Source: Isotricha intestinalis (taxonomy: Eukaryota; Ciliophora; Litostomatea; Vestibuliferida; Isotrichidae). From it: a DNA stretch of 24,836 nucleotides. Every line of letters starts with the position of its first letter. Positions within the stretch are counted from its first letter, which is position 1. Positions 9,995 to 19,155 of the stretch are shown here, one piece after another. Location: NCBI GenBank assembly GCA_023807065.1, contig JAJJLU010003908.1, positions 1 to 24,836 on the forward strand, given 5' to 3'. The notes under the pieces were generated by a model. It ran no database searches, was not told the DNA's origin, and saw only the letters and a program-made list of their open reading frames with translations. The translations under genes were made by a program, and so were the position numbers.

Positions 9995-11938
9995 TTAATT
10001 TTTATATTCCCAAACATTACAACCTTCAAGATGAGCTGTGAGAATATTTTTATTATTAATTTGTATGCAAGATATAGTTAAAGAAGGATTTGCATTTTCA
10101 ATAGATCCTAATAATTCACAAGTATCAAAATTATATTGTTTTAAACTTTTATCATCTTCTGAAACTAATAATGAATTATCATATAATAAACATAAAGAAG
10201 TTACTATATTATCATTAACTATTATTTTTTCTAATTTAAATGTTATTGAATTTACTACATATATTTTACCACCACTTCCTATTGCTATTCTATCATTTTT
10301 TACTTCTATTAACCCATTCATTGATGAACAACGAATTTCTTTTAATTCTTTTTTTATAGATAAATCTTCTTGATTATATAATCTTAATGAACCAAGTGAA
10401 GAAGATGATATTAATAATTTTTTACTTGTTTCTAAAAGTGATATATATTCTTTTTCTCTATCAGAAATCTTTTGTACCTTTATTTCAAAGGGAAAATCCT
10501 TTTCATATATTTCTATACTTTGAGATGTTAAAATTGCTAGTTTATCATTTGATAAATGAATTAATTTTATTATTCTATAATTCTTTAATTGAACTGTTAT
10601 ATTTCCAACACATTGATATGAAGTATCATTAAACAACCAAAATTTAATATTACTATTAAAATCTCCTGAAACTAATCTATGTGTATTATCTTTTAATTGA
10701 GATAAAGTAAAAACATCATGTTCATGACCTCTTAAAACAATTAATAGTTGAAAATTATTTTCATTAAAAATTTCTATATTTTTACCTTTTCCTAAAGCAA
10801 ATCTTTGATTATATAATTTTATTAATGATGCAACTACAGAATTTCTAGATGTATGTATTGATTTTATACATTTTAATTTTCCTATATTTGTTTCTGTTGG
10901 CTCTTCTGAATGAATTATAGGAACATATTCATCATATATGTTAAAATTTTGTTTTTCTTCTTCTTCTTCTTCTTTTTTTTTTCTTTCTTCTTCTTGAATA
11001 TCATTAAATAATTTCATTATTAATTCTAATTGATCTTCATTTAAATTTATTGTTGGAGATTCTTCTTTTGTAAATTTTGTTATAAAAATAGTTTTTAAAT
11101 AATTTTTATAATCATTTATTGAATTTTTTGAATTGAATTTAACTCCTAAATTAAAATCACATGAATTTTTAACATTTTGAATAATAGGATATATTAATTT
11201 ATTTTGATATAAATCATAAGTATTAATACAATGTTGAGCTAAACGAATTAAATTTTCATTAATATTAAAATTATTTTGATATAAATTATCGATATTTATT
11301 TTTTCTTCTTGACTTTCACATTTATTAATCATAATTTTTTTAACTTCTTTCATTTTATTAAAAACATAATTAGAAATATTCTGAAGAATTTTTTTATAAT
11401 TATCAAAAATATCTTTTTTAAAATTAATATCATTAATTTTTTTAATTTCACAATCTTTATGAAAGTCACAGCAAGAATTACATAAATTCATTTTACAATT
11501 AATACACCAACCAATAACTTTTTCATTAGTATGAATATGACAATGATCATCAATAAAATTAATATTCATATTTTCATGTCCTGGTTTTTCATTAATATGA
11601 TTATTAATACAATTATTACAATATGGTCTTTTACAAGTAAAACAATAATAAATGTTTTCAATATTTTTTTCACCTATTGTATGATTACATATATTACATA
11701 TCATTGAATTTAATTGAATTAAACTAAAATTTTCTAAAAAATCTAGTATTGATATTATTTTTGATTTTGATTTTTCTGATAAAGTACATTCACATGAATA
11801 TTTAATATATGGTATATCATCTCTTTTTATTATTGAAAAAGTTGGAATTTTAAAACAATTTACACAACGAAAAACTTTTGGTAATATTTTATCTATTTGA
11901 ACATTTTCTATTTGAATTGATTGACTTAAATCATCCAT
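9995..11938 (-). CDS. B-box zinc-finger protein with C-terminal WD40-like propeller
   Basis: This is a 647-aa intronless frame, ATG at 11938, TAA stop. Zinc ligands occur in three clusters: C25/C28/C49/C51; C81/C84/C99/C102/C107/C110/H114/H121; and a B-box-like C133-x2-H136-x8-C145-x2-C148-x4-C153-x2-C156-x3-H160. Residues 170-260 are helical, as in the coiled coil after B-boxes in TRIM-type proteins, and a Glu/Lys run lies at 316-330. From about 365 to the end, beta-propeller repeats are visible, for example FALGKGKNIEIF, RGHEHDVFTLSQL, RLVSGDFNSNIKFW, ISSSSLGSLRLYN, IAIGSGGKIYVVN and LVSEDDKSLKQYN. Known of the family: such proteins act as adaptors, often in ubiquitin signalling. There is no canonical RING, so E3 activity is not supported. 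Confidence 0.87.
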   Translation of the reverse strand: MDDLSQSIQIENVQIDKILPKVFRCVNCFKIPTFSIIKRDDIPYIKYSCECTLSEKSKSKIISILDFLENFSLIQLNSMICNICNHTIGEKNIENIYYCFTCKRPYCNNCINNHINEKPGHENMNINFIDDHCHIHTNEKVIGWCINCKMNLCNSCCDFHKDCEIKKINDINFKKDIFDNYKKILQNISNYVFNKMKEVKKIMINKCESQEEKINIDNLYQNNFNINENLIRLAQHCINTYDLYQNKLIYPIIQNVKNSCDFNLGVKFNSKNSINDYKNYLKTIFITKFTKEESPTINLNEDQLELIMKLFNDIQEEERKKKEEEEEEKQNFNIYDEYVPIIHSEEPTETNIGKLKCIKSIHTSRNSVVASLIKLYNQRFALGKGKNIEIFNENNFQLLIVLRGHEHDVFTLSQLKDNTHRLVSGDFNSNIKFWLFNDTSYQCVGNITVQLKNYRIIKLIHLSNDKLAILTSQSIEIYEKDFPFEIKVQKISDREKEYISLLETSKKLLISSSSLGSLRLYNQEDLSIKKELKEIRCSSMNGLIEVKNDRIAIGSGGKIYVVNSITFKLEKIIVNDNIVTSLCLLYDNSLLVSEDDKSLKQYNFDTCELLGSIENANPSLTISCIQINNKNILTAHLEGCNVWEYKN

Positions 11939-12043
11939 TTTTTTATACCTTTTTTTGGGATTTAATTGATAATTATTTTATAGCAAAATTTAATTATTTA
12001 AAAATAATAATGTTTATTTATATTTATATTTATTTTATTCTTA

Positions 12044-15000
12044 TTAAATTATTGTACAACATGAATTGTATTTTTTTTTCATTCTATTACACCAAATTTT
12101 TTCTTTATCTTTTTGTTTATTTGATTGATTGTCTTTAGGTTCTTCATTCTTTTCACTACTCTTTTTTTCATTAATTGAAATTTCATTTAATTTGCTATTG
12201 TTAATTTGACTTTCATTTTTTATTTTAATACTATTTATTTGATTTTCATTTTTAGATTCAATTTCTATAGACTTAATATTATTTATTTCTGTTGAATTAA
12301 TTTTTTTTTCAGATTTCTCTTCCTTATCATAGTCAAAAAATGATTTATCCATTGAAACCAAACTATTTTTTGTAATTATCTTATTTTGTGAAATATCAGA
12401 GTTTTTTATTTTATGTGAATTATTTTCACTATTATATTCACTTTCAATTTTTTTTTCATTTTCATATATTTTATTATAATTATTTTTAGTTTTTTCACTT
12501 TTTTCTTCTCCGGTGAAGGAATTTATTTCCGATTTTAATGTCTTATTATCATTATTATGAGGAATTTCATTTTCTATTTTTTCTGAATTTGGTTCTTCTT
12601 CTTTTGGTTGATAAATATCTTCTTCTGAAGATTTAGTTTTTATTTCTTTAAAATTATCTTTTCTTTCTAAATTATTTTCACTTAAATTTTCCTTTTCTTT
12701 TATACTTTTATTATCACTTTTATCATTATCATTATCTTTAAAATTTTTAAAACTTTTATTTACACTATTTTTTTTTTCTAAATTGAAAAGCGTATAACTT
12801 TCATTATTGCTTTCTTCTTTTTCTAAAATTTTTTCAGTCAATGTTTTTTCTTCATTTTTTTTATTATCATTATCATTATCAATATAATTATCTTTAATAC
12901 TTTTATCTTTTTTTTCTAAATTATTTTCAGTATCATTATCATTATCATTATCACTCATATTTTCTTCTTTTAAATTATTTTCATTTAAATTTTGATTTGT
13001 TTTTGAAAAATTACTAATATTTATATTTTGAAATTGAATATCTTCATCTTTCATTTTATCATCATCTGAAAAAGAATTATTTTTCTTATTAAATCCTTTT
13101 TGGCTTAATTTTTCATTGTTCTCATCAAATTTTATTTTTTCTTGTTCTTCATTAATTTTATTTTGTTTTTTTTCGAATTTGTTTTTTTTATTGTTCATTA
13201 AATTATAATTTGATAATTGTAGTTCTAAAGGAGTTTTTATTATAAAACTATTGAATTTATTGAATAAGGTAGTATTAATATTTTTTGTCTTGGTTTTATT
13301 ATTATCAAATTGATTTATATTTGGAAATATATTTCGATTGATAGATTGACTTATTATTTCTCTTTTTTTATCATTAAAAATTTCAATCTTTTTATTTTCA
13401 TTATTATTTTTATTTTTAGAAATCTCATTTTTTTTCAAACCTTTATTAATATTATTACCATGAGTTTCAATTTGATTATCATTATTTTTTTTATTAAAAA
13501 AATAATCTTTCGTTTCTATTTTAAATGTATCTACTTTTTTATCAATATTAAAAACACTTTTATTTTCCTCTGTTTTAATATTATTTTTTATATTAAAAAA
13601 ATTACCTGGAGTTTCTATTTTAAATATATTTTCTTTTTTATCATTATTACTTTTATCATCTAGATTTTCTTTTTTATCCGGATTTTCTATTTTTTTTAAA
13701 TTTAAAGGATTTCCAGGAGTATCTATTTTAAATTCATTTTTTTCTAAAAGATTTCCAGGAGTATCTATTTTAAATTCATTTTTTTCTAAAGGATTTCCAG
13801 ATCTTTCTATTTTAAATACATTTTTTTCTAAAGGATTTCCAGATCTTTCTATTTTAAATTCATTTTTTTCTAAAGGATTTCCAGATGTATCTATTTTAAA
13901 TACATCTTCTTTTTTTTCTAAAGGATTTCCAGATTTTTCTATTTTAAATTCATTTTCATTTTTTTCTAAAGGATTTCCAGATTTTTCTATTTTAAATTCA
14001 TTTTCATTTTTTTCTAAAGGAATTCCAGGTGTTTCTATTTTAAATATATTTTTTTCTAAAGGATTTCCAGGTGTTTCTATTTTAAATTCATCTTCTTTTT
14101 TTTCTTTTATGTTTTTTTTATTATCATAAATATTATTAAAAATAATTTTTCTTTTATTTTCTTTTTCAAGATTATTATCATCTTCCTTAAAAACTTCATT
14201 ATCCATGTTTTCAATTTGATTTTTTTCTTTATTATCATCATTTTTATTATTTGAATGAAAATAATCTTCTTTATTTTTTTCATTTTCTTCATTATTATCC
14301 CAATCATTAAAATAATCGAAAATAAAATTATTATTTTTTAAAACTCCTTCAAGTAATTGAATTAAAAAAGCATAATCAGGATTATCTTCATATTTTAAAT
14401 TTCTAGTATAATCAACGAAAATATTGAATTGATTAGGAAAGCCAGAACACAATAAATTAGAATCAGTATTTTTTTTTTTCTCAAGTATTCTTCCATATTT
14501 ATCATCTTTATTTTTAATAGGTAAACCTTGCCAAGGTAAATTTCCTCTTAAAAAATATAATAAAACATAACTAATACTTTCTAAATCATCTCTTCTACTT
14601 TGATCAAAACCACTTAAAGCATTAATAGAACAATAACGTGGTGTTCCAATTAATGGTTTATTAGTTCCCATTTCATAATGTTTTAATGTTGACTTTGAAC
14701 GATATTTTTTTGCAAAACCAAAATCTAATAAATATAATTTTTTCTTATTTTCTCCTAATCCCATCACAAAATTATCTGGCTTTATATCTCTATGTATTAT
14801 ATGTTTATCATGTATAAATTGAATTATATTTATCATTTGAATTCCTATGTTACATACACATCGAATTGATAATTTTTTTTTTGGTAATTTATTTAAAATA
14901 TATTCTAAACTTCTTCCTAAAAGTTCCATTACCATTAAATTATAATTTCCTGAGCAACCATATGATTTTATAAATGGAATTCCCGCTATTTTTTTTAGGG

Positions 15001-15224
15001 TTTTATATAAGTATATAATTTTGTTACTTACGACTTTTTAAATATGACATTAGGTGAGCCTCTTTTTGTAAAAGATTTATCTCTTTGCTTCGAAGCTCTA
15101 ATTTTAATGCAAAAAATTCATTTTCATATTTTGCTTGATATATACTTCCAAAGGAACCTTCTCCTAATTTTCTAATTATTGTATATTTATTCAAAAATTT
15201 TTTCCCTATTATATCATCTGACAT
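12044..15224 (-). CDS. Casein kinase 1 family protein kinase with long repeat-bearing tail and CaaX-like end
   Basis: Exon 1 is 15032-15224 and exon 2 is 12044-14985; the 46-nt intron between them restores one 1044-aa frame. The kinase domain spans residues 10-295. It has a glycine loop LGEGSFGSIYQA (20-31), a catalytic lysine K41 in FALKLE, HRDIKPDN (129-136), DFG (152-154), and the CK1-specific LIGTPRYCSINALSG followed by QSRRDDLES, which replaces the usual APE motif. All catalytic residues are present, so it should be active. Residues 300-1044 are a Lys/Asn/Glu/Ser-rich, probably disordered tail. This contains nine imperfect FKIExxGNPLEKN repeats (about 361-496) and ends MKKKYNSCCTII. The final CTII fits a CaaX prenylation box, with an adjacent Cys that could be palmitoylated and a basic patch before it. 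Membrane attachment, comparable to yeast Yck and CK1-gamma kinases, is inferred. Confidence 0.93.
13697..14096 (-). repeat. In-frame tandem repeat, nine copies, in the CK1 tail
   Basis: Units of 39-48 bp encode 13-16 residues with consensus FKIE(T/K/R)(P/S)GNPLEKNE. Neighbouring copies vary mainly at the two positions after FKI(E/D) and in the spacer (NE, NENE, KEDV). The first copy in coding order lies near 14096, the last near 13700. Two more degenerate copies follow (FKIETPGNFFN and FKIETKDYFFN). All lengths are multiples of three, so the frame is kept. The array probably arose by unequal exchange or slippage. Confidence 0.9.
14986..15031 (-). other. Intron (46 nt) of the CK1 gene
   Basis: On the minus strand it starts GTAAGTAAC and ends AAAATAG. 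Its removal joins YLKS to PGIPFIKSYG in the CK1 beta4/beta5 region, where homology is continuous. Confidence 0.9.
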
Positions 15225-15532
15225 TTCTTTTTTTTTATATTTTTATGGAAAAAGAGAGAAAGGATTTTATTATTTTTTTTATTTTTTAATGAGAAATAAT
15301 TATTTAAATTATGATTTATTAATTATTAGAATGAATGATTAAAAATAAAAAATGAATAATATCATATTATTTATAATGAATATTTTTTTTATTTTATTAT
15401 TAATAACATTCAATTAAAATCAATTATATAATATTATATTTAAATGTCTTTTTAAATTTTTTTTTGGGTTAAAGTTAATTATAATAAAAATTATTCTATA
15501 TATATTGAAATTATAAAAATTAACAATTAATT
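15225..15532. promoter_or_regulatory. Divergent intergenic promoter region (CK1 / CCCH gene)
   Basis: These 308 bp separate two head-to-head start codons, so they must hold both promoters and 5' leaders. The sequence is nearly all A/T with T-runs and A-runs. No TATA position or factor site can be assigned from sequence alone. Confidence 0.5.
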
Positions 15533-16668
15533 ATGTCTCAATCATATGAAAAAAAAACACCTAATGAAAGAGAGGAAGGCGAAATTCCTATTGAAAGCAA
15601 TTATAATTCGCCAAAAAATTTAAATGTAATTTATCAATTTAAACATTTATAATATTTTTTTTTTAAATGATTTAGGAAAATGAACTAAATGCTTCTTCTA
15701 AAAATTCTGAGGAAAATTCAAGTGATGAAGAACAAGATTTTATACATTTTTTTCATAAAAATTTAGAAAAAGAAAAGAAAAAAGAAAAAGAAAAAGAAAA
15801 AGAAAAAGAAAGAAGTAGATCAAAAGAATTAGATAATCAAAAAAATAATCATTCTAATAATAAAATGAATGGAAAAAAAATCTTTAATGGAAAAAGAGAA
15901 GTATGTAGATTTTTTTTAAAAGGAAATTGTAAAAAAGGAGAAAATTGTAAATATTTCCATTCATTTAATCCATGCAAATATTTTAATTGTTTAAAATGCA
16001 CTAATAAAAATTGCAAGTAAAATAATATTTTAATATTTTATTTTTAATTTAGGTATTCTCATAAAGAATTAACTCCTGAAGAAAGAAATAAATTTATTCA
16101 AGATAATTTACAATTTTTATTAGAAGTAAGAGCTAAAAATAAAAGAACAAATTTAGATAAATATTTAGACGAATATTTAAGTAAAAATAATTTAATGAGT
16201 GATTTAAATAGAATTAATACACAACAAAATTTCCCTAATCCTAATTTTCTTAATTTTTCTTCTTTTATTCAACCTATTAATAGTAATCCTTTTTTTAATT
16301 ATATTTATAATATGAATTTAAATAGAATTTTTCCTTCTCCAATAAATCTTAATCAAATCCATAATTTTAATAATAATATTATTCCACTTAATGTTCATAA
16401 TGAACAAGAAAATGGAAATAAAATAAAAACAAATATTAATATTAACACCAATAATAATATTATTAGTAATAATATTATAAATAATAACATTAATAATAAT
16501 CAAATTAATTTTAATCCTAATCAAAATAATAATAATAATAATAATAACATGAATTTTAATCCTAATCTAAATATTAATAATAATATTACTAAGAATAATC
16601 AATCTTTACAAATTTTAAAATTATTAGAAGGTCTTTCCAAAACAAATTCTAAAAAAACGTTGAGTTAA
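15533..16668 (+). CDS. Three-exon CCCH zinc-finger protein
   Basis: Exons are 15533-15625, 15676-16016 and 16053-16668. Splicing two GT-AG introns gives one 349-aa frame from ATG (15533) to TAA. The N-terminus is acidic and polar, with a Lys/Glu run (about residues 62-76) made by a GAAAAA-type hexamer repeat, followed by an RSRSK patch. Finger 1 is C108-x7-C116-x5-C122-x3-H126 (CRFFLKGNCKKGENCKYFH). Directly after it a second Cys-rich unit, C131-C136-C139-C144-x3-H148, crosses the second intron. The C-terminal 150 residues are Asn-rich low complexity. Known of the family: tandem CCCH fingers bind RNA or act in mRNA processing or decay. The layout fits an RNA-binding regulator; no ortholog is assigned. 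Confidence 0.85.
15626..15675 (+). other. Intron 1 (50 nt) of the CCCH gene
   Basis: It starts GTAATTTA and ends ATGATTTAG, lies between complete codons, and contains an in-frame stop. Removing it joins exon 1 to the acidic exon 2 frame. Confidence 0.85.
16017..16052 (+). other. Intron 2 (36 nt) of the CCCH gene
   Basis: It starts GTAAAATA and ends TTTAATTTAG. It splits a Lys codon (AA+G) inside the second zinc finger and restores the final Cys-Lys-Tyr-Ser-His of that finger. Confidence 0.87.
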
Positions 16669-16858
16669 ATAAAGTTAATTAAAATTATAATATAATATAT
16701 TAATACTATTCTTTTATTAATTCTCACTTTTTTTGAGAATCAATAAATTTGAGTTCTTAAAGTTTAATGAATTTAACTTATATAAATAAAAATGTAATTA
16801 AATAAGAATATAAATATTATTCAAAAATATAATAAAAACTTTTTTAAAAAAATTTATT

Positions 16859-17153
16859 TTAAAAAAAGAATCCAACTCTATCTCTAGGAATATGTTTAAA
16901 ATCACTACCATATTTTAAAAAGAATTTTCCAGAAGTTGGTTTAGGATAAATTCCAATTCCACTATTAGTTATTATAGGACTTGTTTCAGGAGTAACTTTA
17001 AATTGTTCAGCAATAAACCTAATAGCGGCATTAAAGGGAACATCTTCCAGAACTTCAATTCTATACATTTATTTTTTATAATTTTTATTATTATTATTAC
17101 ACTTTAAATGGAATTTTTGGAGCCGATGCTAATGTTATTTCAAATTTAAACAT
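16859..17153 (-). CDS. UFM1: UFM1, ubiquitin-fold modifier 1 precursor
   Basis: Exon 1 is 17101-17153 and exon 2 is 16859-17060. A 40-nt intron joins them in phase to an 84-aa protein, one residue shorter than human UFM1. Diagnostic segments are FEITLASAPKIPFKV, the AIRFIAEQFKV helix, TSPIITNSGIGIYP, FFLKYGSDF and the C-terminal IPRDRVG. G81 is the expected exposed glycine after processing by a UFSP protease, and the precursor tail here is FFF instead of the two-residue tail of animals. Known of the family: UFM1 is activated by UBA5, transferred by UFC1 and attached by UFL1, mainly at the ER and on ribosomes. The gene converges with the CCCH gene. Confidence 0.95.
17061..17100 (-). other. Intron (40 nt) of the UFM1 gene
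   Basis: On the minus strand it starts GTAATAATA and ends ATGTATAG. It splits a Val codon (GT+A) and joins IPFKV to IEVLEDVPF, matching the continuous UFM1 fold. Confidence 0.9.
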
Positions 17154-18020
17154 GTTTTTTTATCCATTTTTAAATGATAAAATTAAGAAAAATATTCATT
17201 AAATTCATTTTTCTATTTTTTGATTATTTGGAAATTATAATAAAAGGTAATTTATTAATTAATTTATGAAAATACTATTAATATATAAAGAATACAAATA
17301 CAATAATATATGAAAAATAAGATAGTAAAAATTATATTGACAATAATATTTTTTTGTTTAATTGAAGTTATAGGAATAAAGAATTTACTTATGAAGGTTA
17401 TGAAACTTTACCTTATAAATCTCTGAACAATTATAAAAATCATTGGTTATATAATCATTTTCTTGTTTCTTCATAAAGTAATATAAAATGAAAAAATTAA
17501 TTATTAAATATGAACACAACAATAATGATAATAATTTTAAATGTGATAATCAATTTTTATTATAAGAAAATAATTTCTTGTATTGTTGTATATGGACTTA
17601 GAAAAAGAGTTAATGTTATTGAAGTAATGAAATATTATGAAATGATGTATAAATGTTTTAATTAATTATATAATATGGGGATTATATTTCCCTTTAATTA
17701 ATAATAAATTAATAAGTTAATTTTTGATGTCTTTTATGGTTTTAATTAATATATATAATTGTTTATAAACTTTTTTATTAAATTAATTATTTATTTGAAA
17801 ATATAAAAAAGCGAATAAATGATTTCTCTATATTTAAGTAATATTAATAATAAATTTATCAATTAAGTTCTAATTCTTTTCTCTATATATAGTTGATATG
17901 ATAATGATTTGAATAATTAAATAATTTACTTTAATATATATATTTTAAAATTAGCATTAAAATCAAAATAAGAAATAAAATTTATAAGATAATTATTTAA
18001 TTATAAAAATTGAAATATTT
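17154..18020 (+). pseudogene. Intergenic region with a possible coding relic at about 17370-17670
   Basis: Most of these 867 bp are plain AT-rich spacer. On the plus strand at about 17370-17475 a protein-like stretch reads EFTYEGYETLPYKSLNNY and KNHWLYNHFLVSS, then meets a TAA. It continues in other frames (NFKCDNQFLL, a TAA, ENNFLYCCIW; then VVYGLRKRVNVIEVMKYYEM to about 17665). No family was recognised. The uneven reading frames suggest a decayed gene fragment, but it could be chance coding-like sequence. The arrestin-like gene's promoter must lie at the right end of this gap. Confidence 0.3.
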
Positions 18021-19100
18021 ATGGAGTCAAAAACAAAAAAAATAAGTATTGAATTAAAAAATATGAATTCAACATATCATGAAAATGAGATTATATATGG
18101 ATTGATAAAAATAAATGATTTTGAAAATTCAGATAAAAATGAAATAATCGATTTAACTGTTAATATGAAAGAAAATTGGTCTTCTTTTAATATAAAAAAA
18201 ATTATAGTACAACAAAAAATAAAAATAGATTCGAATGAAAATGATTTTGAAATTCAACTTCCTGAAAATTTAATTCCAAGTTTTGAATTTCCAGGAAAAT
18301 CATTTGAAGCATTTATAAGATATGAAATAATAGCTTCTTATAAAAATATTACAATAAGTAAATATTTATTAATTAAATCTATATACAAGGGAAATCCAGA
18401 AGAAATTAAAAAAGAATTTAATATAAATGTTAATTCTATTTTTTCCAATTATGGTAATTGTAATGGAACAATAATAATGAAAAACAATTTTTATAAAATT
18501 GGTGAAAAAACAATTTTTTTTTGTAAAATAAATAATCAAACTAAAATAAATGTTGAAAAATTAAAAATAGATTTTAAAAGGAAATTTATTTTTAAAAATA
18601 ATAACAATGAAGTTGAAAAAGAATTTTTACATAAAATAATTGAATCAAATGTTATATGGTTAATAAAACCTAATGAGGAAAAAGAATATAATTTTTTTAT
18701 GAATTTAAGAGATAATGATTTAATGAAAAATTTTGATTTAAAAAATTGGGAATTAAAAAATCCATATAATGAAATAAATGATTTAAATGAATTATTTCCT
18801 TCATTTAAATCATATTTTATTGAATGTGAATATTATTTAAAAATAACAGTTTACTTTTCAAAAAGAGTTTATCATGATTCAAGACCTAGAATAAAAATTC
18901 CAATTATTATTTATCATATATCAAAAGAAGAATATGAACAAAAAATAAATTCTTATGAACAGAAAAATAATAATTTAAATGAAAATATAGAAAATAATGA
19001 AAATAATATTCCTGAAAAATCTATTTTGCTTGTTAATGGAGAGATTTCTGTTGATAATGATGAAGAATCTTATTTGAATTATGTTAAAAATAGAAAATAA
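18021..19100 (+). CDS. Arrestin-fold (arrestin-domain-containing) protein
   Basis: This is a 359-aa intronless frame, ATG to TAA. The N-terminal arrestin lobe (about residues 1-150) shows the entry strand TYHENEIIYGLIKIND, corresponding to the Y-x-pGe-x-v-x-G-x-v motif. It also has PENLIPSFEFPGKSFEAFIR, corresponding to the P-x-SfeG...iRY segment, and RYEIIASYKN. The C-terminal lobe (about 155-310) has YKIGEKTIFFCKINNQ, the equivalent GE-x-i-x-i-x-c-x-i-x-N element, then SNVIWLIKP and IECEYYLKITVYF, ending in the IPIIIYHI strand. The last 50 residues are Asn/Glu-rich. Known of the family: arrestin-domain proteins act as adaptors in membrane-protein trafficking. No PPxY motif for HECT ligases is visible. 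Assignment is by motif order, not by search. Confidence 0.85.
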   Translation: MESKTKKISIELKNMNSTYHENEIIYGLIKINDFENSDKNEIIDLTVNMKENWSSFNIKKIIVQQKIKIDSNENDFEIQLPENLIPSFEFPGKSFEAFIRYEIIASYKNITISKYLLIKSIYKGNPEEIKKEFNINVNSIFSNYGNCNGTIIMKNNFYKIGEKTIFFCKINNQTKINVEKLKIDFKRKFIFKNNNNEVEKEFLHKIIESNVIWLIKPNEEKEYNFFMNLRDNDLMKNFDLKNWELKNPYNEINDLNELFPSFKSYFIECEYYLKITVYFSKRVYHDSRPRIKIPIIIYHISKEEYEQKINSYEQKNNNLNENIENNENNIPEKSILLVNGEISVDNDEESYLNYVKNRK

Positions 19101-19155
19101 AATTATATTTTAAAATAATATTAAAAAATTAATTATTATTAATTTATTCTTTTTA

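Noticed and set aside
10038..10632. Two plus-strand frames of 81-111 codons
   Set aside because: They are antisense shadows of the B-box/WD40 gene, whose minus-strand domains are clear.
13310..13663. 117-codon plus-strand frame, Ile/Phe-rich, membrane-like
   Set aside because: It is the antisense of the Asn/Lys-rich kinase tail; such Phe/Ile-rich shadows are expected.
15777..15812. GAAAAA hexamer run as a microsatellite or regulatory repeat
   Set aside because: It is in-frame Lys-Glu coding sequence of the CCCH gene, so it is listed within that gene only.
16318..16524. 68-codon minus-strand Ile/Asn-rich frame
   Set aside because: It is the antisense of the Asn-rich tail of the CCCH protein.
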